NCBI GenBank assembly: GCA_034925865.1
Contig: JAYFRN010000001.1
Location: 1 to 64,000, forward strand
Reading direction: 5' to 3'
Length of the DNA: 64,000 nucleotides
Source of the DNA: Oscillospiraceae bacterium
Lineage (GTDB): Bacteria; Bacillota; Clostridia; Oscillospirales; SIG627
In this document: positions 60,561-64,000 of the stretch, piece by piece
Position numbering within the stretch: the first letter of the stretch is position 1
Layout of the letters: the number at the start of each line of letters is the position of its first letter
The notes under the pieces: generated by a model
What the model was told of the DNA's origin: nothing
Seen by the model: only the letters and a program-made list of their open reading frames with translations
The model's database searches: none
Position numbers and translations under genes: made by a program

Positions 60561-60641
60561 AAATTACAGTTGTTTTATATGAGAAAAAAGTCCTATTCCA
60601 TAGCTTTTTTCTCACATGCGGTAATTATTTAATTACCGTAT
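60561..60641. repeat. dispersed palindromic element, diverged copy 5
   Basis: Inner arms TGAGAAAAAAG and CTTTTTTCTCA pair over 11 bases; the right outer arm is GCGGTAATTATTTAATTACC. It lies inside the leader of the polyamine operon. Confidence 0.65.
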
Positions 60642-60684
60642 TGATTAAAGTTCAAGGCTATACGGACAGCCGGGTCGACTGCCG

Positions 60685-60935
60685 ATCGCGGAGAAATCCG
60701 CATTATTGCAACTTATATGAGTTGGCAACTGAATTGCCAGTTGGTTACTATATAACCAAGTGTACTTGGGTACACGCTTGTGAAACAGTCAATAAGAGTA
60801 GTAAAAGTGAGTTCATGCTATATAGACTCTGACAATCAGCCGCATATTTTGTATTTATATTTATTTTTGCGCTGTAATGATAATGATTGTTTAATGGGTG
60901 TATCACAGTATACTGTGATGCGCCTATTTTATTTG
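60685..60935 (+). promoter_or_regulatory. structured leader and attenuator-like hairpin before speD
   Basis: Consecutive hairpins: GCGGA-gaaa-TCCGC (60688-60701), CAACT-AGTTG (60709-60724), TGGCAA-TTGCCA (60723-60739), TTGGTTA-TAACCAA (60741-60759) and GTGTAC-TTGG-GTACAC (60760-60775). Neighbouring stems share bases, so alternative pairings are possible. At 60897-60924 a 12-bp hairpin (core ATCACAG-TATA-CTGTGAT) followed by TATTTTATTT ends right before the speD ribosome binding site GGAGG. This layout suggests transcription attenuation or a metabolite-binding RNA. It matches no riboswitch class known to me. Confidence 0.5.
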
Positions 60936-60945
60936 GAGGATAAAA

Positions 60946-61725
60946 ATGTCAGACAAACTTAAACTTTATGGATTCAATAATTTAACAAAATCACTCAGCT
61001 TTAATATTTATGATATCTGTTATGCAAAAACAGCGCGTGAACAACAGGATTATATTAAATATATCAATGAGCAGTATAATTCCGAACGTCTGACATCAAT
61101 TCTCACGAAGCTGACAGAAATGATCAGCGCGACAGTTTTAAATATATCAAAACAGGATTACGAGCCGCAGGGAGCAAGCGTCGCCTTCCTTATCGCGGAG
61201 GAAAGCATGGTAAAAAATCGCAGCGGCGAGACAGTTGTCGCGCATCTTGACAAAAGCCATGTCACCGTCCACACTTATCCGGAATATCATCCTGATAACT
61301 GTATTGCGACGTTCCGGGTGGATATTGATGTCGCGACCTGCGGTGAAATCACCCCTCTTTCCACTCTGGATCTTCTGATCGGGAGCTTTGATTCCGACAT
61401 CATAACGATGGATTACCGTGTGCGCGGCTTTACGCGCGACATGAGCGGAAGAAAGCTGTTTATGGATCACAAGATATCATCAATCCAGGACTATATAGCC
61501 ACGGAAACGCTGAATAAATACGACGCAATTGATATGAACGTTTATCAATCAAATATTTTTCATACCAAGATGCTGATCAAGGATATCATTCTGCAGAATT
61601 ACCTGTTCAATTCTGACGTATATGAGATACCGCCGAAAATCAGACTTGATATAACAAATTTGCTCCGCCGTGAAATGATTGAAATATTTACCGGGCAGAA
61701 TATATATGAGGAGGAACAGAATTGA
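60946..61725 (+). CDS. speD: S-adenosylmethionine decarboxylase proenzyme
   Basis: A 259-residue enzyme providing the aminopropyl donor for spermidine. It cleaves itself to make a pyruvoyl group; the cleavage site is the Lys-Ser bond in AHLDKSHVTVHTYPE (about residue 102-116), with the catalytic H and C nearby (ATCGEITPLSTLDLLIGSF). The size matches the long Escherichia coli-type SpeD. It begins an operon with a PLP decarboxylase (4-base overlap) and speE, so one unit makes the diamine, the propylamine donor and spermidine. Confidence 0.95.
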   Translation: MSDKLKLYGFNNLTKSLSFNIYDICYAKTAREQQDYIKYINEQYNSERLTSILTKLTEMISATVLNISKQDYEPQGASVAFLIAEESMVKNRSGETVVAHLDKSHVTVHTYPEYHPDNCIATFRVDIDVATCGEITPLSTLDLLIGSFDSDIITMDYRVRGFTRDMSGRKLFMDHKISSIQDYIATETLNKYDAIDMNVYQSNIFHTKMLIKDIILQNYLFNSDVYEIPPKIRLDITNLLRREMIEIFTGQNIYEEEQN

Positions 61726-63170
61726 GGGATCAATCCAAGGCACCTCTTATGGACGCGCTCGAAAGCATAAGGGAAAACCGACTTGTGCCTTTTGACGTAC
61801 CCGGTCACAAACGCGGCAAAGGAAATAAGGAACTGACCGAGTTTTTAGGAGACAGATGCCTTTCGGTCGATACCAATTCCATGAAACCGCTTGATAACCT
61901 GTGCCATCCGGTCAGCGTTATCAGAGAAGCAGAAGAGCTTGCCGCAGAGGCCTTCGGCTCGGCCCATGCATTCTTTATGGTAGGCGGGACCACCTCCGCC
62001 GTTCAGTCCATGATTTTATCCTGTGTGAAAAAGGGTGAAAAAATAATTTTGCCCAGGAATGTACACCAAAGCGCGATAAATGCTCTTGTGCTTTGCGGCG
62101 CCGTTCCGGTCTATATCAATCCTCAAAGCAATAAAAGGCTTGGTATTGCTTTGGGAATGTCCGTTTCTGATATAAAGAATGCGATTGATAATAATCCCGA
62201 TGCCAAAGCGGTATTGATAAACAATCCGACATACTATGGTATCTGCTCGGATTTAAAGCAAATAACGAAGCTGGCGCATGGTAAAGGTCTCAAAGTACTT
62301 GTTGACGAAGCACACGGAACACATTTTTATTTTGGCAAGGATATGCCGGTAAGCGCGATGGCCGCAGGAGCCGATATGGCGGCCGTGAGCATGCATAAAT
62401 CAGGCGGTTCGCTTACACAAAGCTCAATTTTATTGACAGGAAATGATGTCAATGACAGATATATAAGACAAATCATCAATCTTATTCAGACAACAAGCGC
62501 TTCATATCTTTTGATGTCAAGCCTTGACATATCGAGAAGAAACCTCGCTTTGTACGGTGAAGAAATTTTTGAAAAAGTTAAAAGGTTTTCTCAGTATGCG
62601 AGAGACGAGATCAATGAAATCGGCGATTATTACGCTTATTCAAGGGAAATTATAAACGGCGACAGCGTTTTTGATTTTGATACGACAAAACTTTCCGTGA
62701 ATACGCTTAAGCTCGGTCTTGCGGGTATTGAGGTCTATGACCTTCTCCGTGACGAATACGATATTCAAATTGAATTCGGCGATCTGGGCAATATCCTTGC
62801 ATATATCTCGATAGGAGACAAGCAGAAAAACATTGAGCGGCTCATCAGCGCGCTGGGAGAGATAAAACGCTTATATAAAAAGGACACTGCCGGAATGTTT
62901 GAAAGCGAATACATCAGCCCGGAAGTCGTAATTTCACCGCAGATCGCGTTTTATTCCGAAAAAGTCAGCAGACCGCTTGACATGTGCCTCGGCGAGGTAT
63001 GCACGGAATTTGTCATGTGCTATCCTCCCGGGATACCGATTCTCGCGCCGGGCGAACGGATCACTCCGGAAATAATCGAGTATATCAAATATGCAAAAGA
63101 AAAGGGTTGTCTGATGACGGGCCCGGAACAAATGGATATCAGCAGCCTTAATGTTCTCAAATGGAGATAA
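61722..63170 (+). CDS. Orn/Lys/Arg decarboxylase, fold type I
   Basis: A 482-residue PLP-dependent basic amino acid decarboxylase. The start VPFDVPGHKRGKGN, FFMVGGTTSAVQSMILS, VDEAHGTHFYFG and the PLP lysine in SMHKSGGSLTQSS (about residue 224) belong to the SpeA/LdcC-like class of Firmicutes. The C-terminal end (CYPPGIPILAPGERIT) is complete. Substrate could be arginine, lysine or ornithine; with speD and speE next to it arginine or ornithine is likely. Starts with TTG overlapping the speD stop. Confidence 0.92.
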   Translation: MRDQSKAPLMDALESIRENRLVPFDVPGHKRGKGNKELTEFLGDRCLSVDTNSMKPLDNLCHPVSVIREAEELAAEAFGSAHAFFMVGGTTSAVQSMILSCVKKGEKIILPRNVHQSAINALVLCGAVPVYINPQSNKRLGIALGMSVSDIKNAIDNNPDAKAVLINNPTYYGICSDLKQITKLAHGKGLKVLVDEAHGTHFYFGKDMPVSAMAAGADMAAVSMHKSGGSLTQSSILLTGNDVNDRYIRQIINLIQTTSASYLLMSSLDISRRNLALYGEEIFEKVKRFSQYARDEINEIGDYYAYSREIINGDSVFDFDTTKLSVNTLKLGLAGIEVYDLLRDEYDIQIEFGDLGNILAYISIGDKQKNIERLISALGEIKRLYKKDTAGMFESEYISPEVVISPQIAFYSEKVSRPLDMCLGEVCTEFVMCYPPGIPILAPGERITPEIIEYIKYAKEKGCLMTGPEQMDISSLNVLKWR

Positions 63171-63258
63171 TATATATACCCGCGGTAAGTTTACAGCAAT
63201 TTATCCAAGTGGGGACGGCGTAAATTCACACTTTGATTGAAAGGTATAGATATAAATA

Positions 63259-64000
63259 ATGGACGATTTATGGTACAGCGAATATCATACTCCGAATGTA
63301 CGGTTTTCAATAAAGGTAAATAGTCAGCTATATACGGAGCAAAGTGATTATCAAAGAATATCAATATTTGATTCTGCCGAATTCGGACGTTTTCTGACTC
63401 TCGACGGAGTTATGATGCTTACCGAACGTGACGAGTTTATTTATCATGAAATGATAACACATGTATCTATGGCCGTAAATCCGGACATTAAGTCGGTGTT
63501 GGTCATAGGCGCAGGCGATGGAGGCGTCGCCCGTGAGCTTACAAAATATAAAAGTATTGAGAAAATTGACATAGTCGAAATAGATAAAAGAGTCGTCGAG
63601 GTATGTAAAGAATATCTGCCGCAAACTGCTTGTGGATTTGACGATAAAAGGATTAAGCTATATTTTACAGACGGGCTTAAATTCATACGGCATATTGAAA
63701 ACCAATATGATCTGATTATTGTTGATTCTACTGATCCATCAGGACCGGGAGAAGTTCTGTTTACAAAGGAATTCTACGGCAGCTGCCATAAAGCTCTAGC
63801 GGAAAACGGAATCATGGTAAACCAACATGAAAGCCCGTTTTATACTGAGGACCGGAAAGCGATGCAATCAGCGCATAGGAGGATCGTTTCCGTTTTTCCG
63901 ATATGCCGCGTATATCAGGCGCACATTCCGACATATCCGTCAGGTCACTGGCTTTTCGGATTCGCGGCAAAGAAGCTGCACCCGATAAAAGATCTTGATG
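63259..64000 (+). CDS. speE: spermidine synthase, truncated by the window end
   Basis: The first 247 residues of an aminopropyltransferase that joins decarboxylated SAM to putrescine (or agmatine). Complete motifs in view: WYSEYHTPNVRFSIKV, the SAM-binding VLVIGAGDGGVARELTKY (about 85), DIVEIDKRVV, the catalytic aspartate in IIVDSTDPSGPGEVLF (about 155) and YPSGHWLFGFA. The reading frame is open at the end. An 88-base gap separates it from the decarboxylase gene; no promoter is obvious there. Confidence 0.95.
   Translation, partial: MDDLWYSEYHTPNVRFSIKVNSQLYTEQSDYQRISIFDSAEFGRFLTLDGVMMLTERDEFIYHEMITHVSMAVNPDIKSVLVIGAGDGGVARELTKYKSIEKIDIVEIDKRVVEVCKEYLPQTACGFDDKRIKLYFTDGLKFIRHIENQYDLIIVDSTDPSGPGEVLFTKEFYGSCHKALAENGIMVNQHESPFYTEDRKAMQSAHRRIVSVFPICRVYQAHIPTYPSGHWLFGFAAKKLHPIKDLD

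Noticed and set aside
60641..60832. A 63-codon frame in the leader of the polyamine operon.
   Set aside because: It has no ribosome binding site and runs through a chain of perfect hairpins whose pairing explains the sequence; the GTG/TTG-rich reading looks accidental.
1..64000. CRISPR array.
   Set aside because: No set of regularly spaced direct repeats and no cas genes were seen; the repeats found are palindromic intergenic elements or a pair of 46-base copies.

Overview
The window looks like a chromosome segment of a low-to-middle GC member of the Clostridia (Oscillospirales-like Firmicutes). The evidence is the gene order of the housekeeping part (ruvCAB, an ECF transporter module ecfA1-ecfA2-ecfT followed by truA, a CvpA-type protein, pgsA, a ClpE-like ATPase, then a speD / PLP decarboxylase / speE polyamine operon), the strong AGGAGG-type ribosome binding sites and the frequent TTG/GTG starts. 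The assignment is an inference from gene content; no rRNA is present.

About two thirds of the window (from before base 1 to about 43,750) is an integrated siphovirus-like prophage. Its right edge is a tyrosine integrase that reads into the 3' end of a tRNA-Pro(GGG) gene, the usual attachment site arrangement. Its left edge lies outside the window, and no replication genes are visible. From left to right it holds: a type II restriction-modification pair of the NgoPII family (226-2081, minus); a 600-base non-coding stretch with three tandem minus-strand units, each with its own promoter and terminator (2200-2732); three small ribbon-helix-helix proteins, two of them in a duplicated promoter-gene-repeat cassette (2882-3917); a BRO-family antirepressor; a ParB-like/ParB-like/radical SAM module (5770-7950); terminase, portal, a minor capsid protein with a toxin-like tail, scaffold, major capsid, connectors and tail genes (8003-24759); and lysis genes (24771-26433). 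A hammerhead-like RNA leader in front of a 23-residue membrane peptide follows (26657-26867).

Between the lysis genes and the integrase lies a 13-kb minus-strand defence operon (27129-40320): an unknown 568-residue protein, BrxP (PAPS-reductase/DndC-like with two iron-sulfur motifs and a DUF4007-like tail), a BrxC-type ATPase, PglZ, a short BrxL, a cysteine-rich small protein and a NifS/DndA-type cysteine desulfurase. This is the composition of a type 4 BREX system, with no methyltransferase but the parts expected for sulfur chemistry. It sits in the lysogenic-conversion position of the prophage. With the restriction-modification pair, the prophage carries two separate anti-phage systems.

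To the right of the tRNA the sequence is ordinary chromosome with short intergenic gaps. Two things stand out there. One is a family of dispersed palindromic repeats about 100 bases long, found only on the chromosomal side. The other is a P-type ATPase homologue that has lost every catalytic signature (56431-59118). The polyamine operon has a long structured leader that ends in a terminator-like hairpin just ahead of the speD ribosome binding site.
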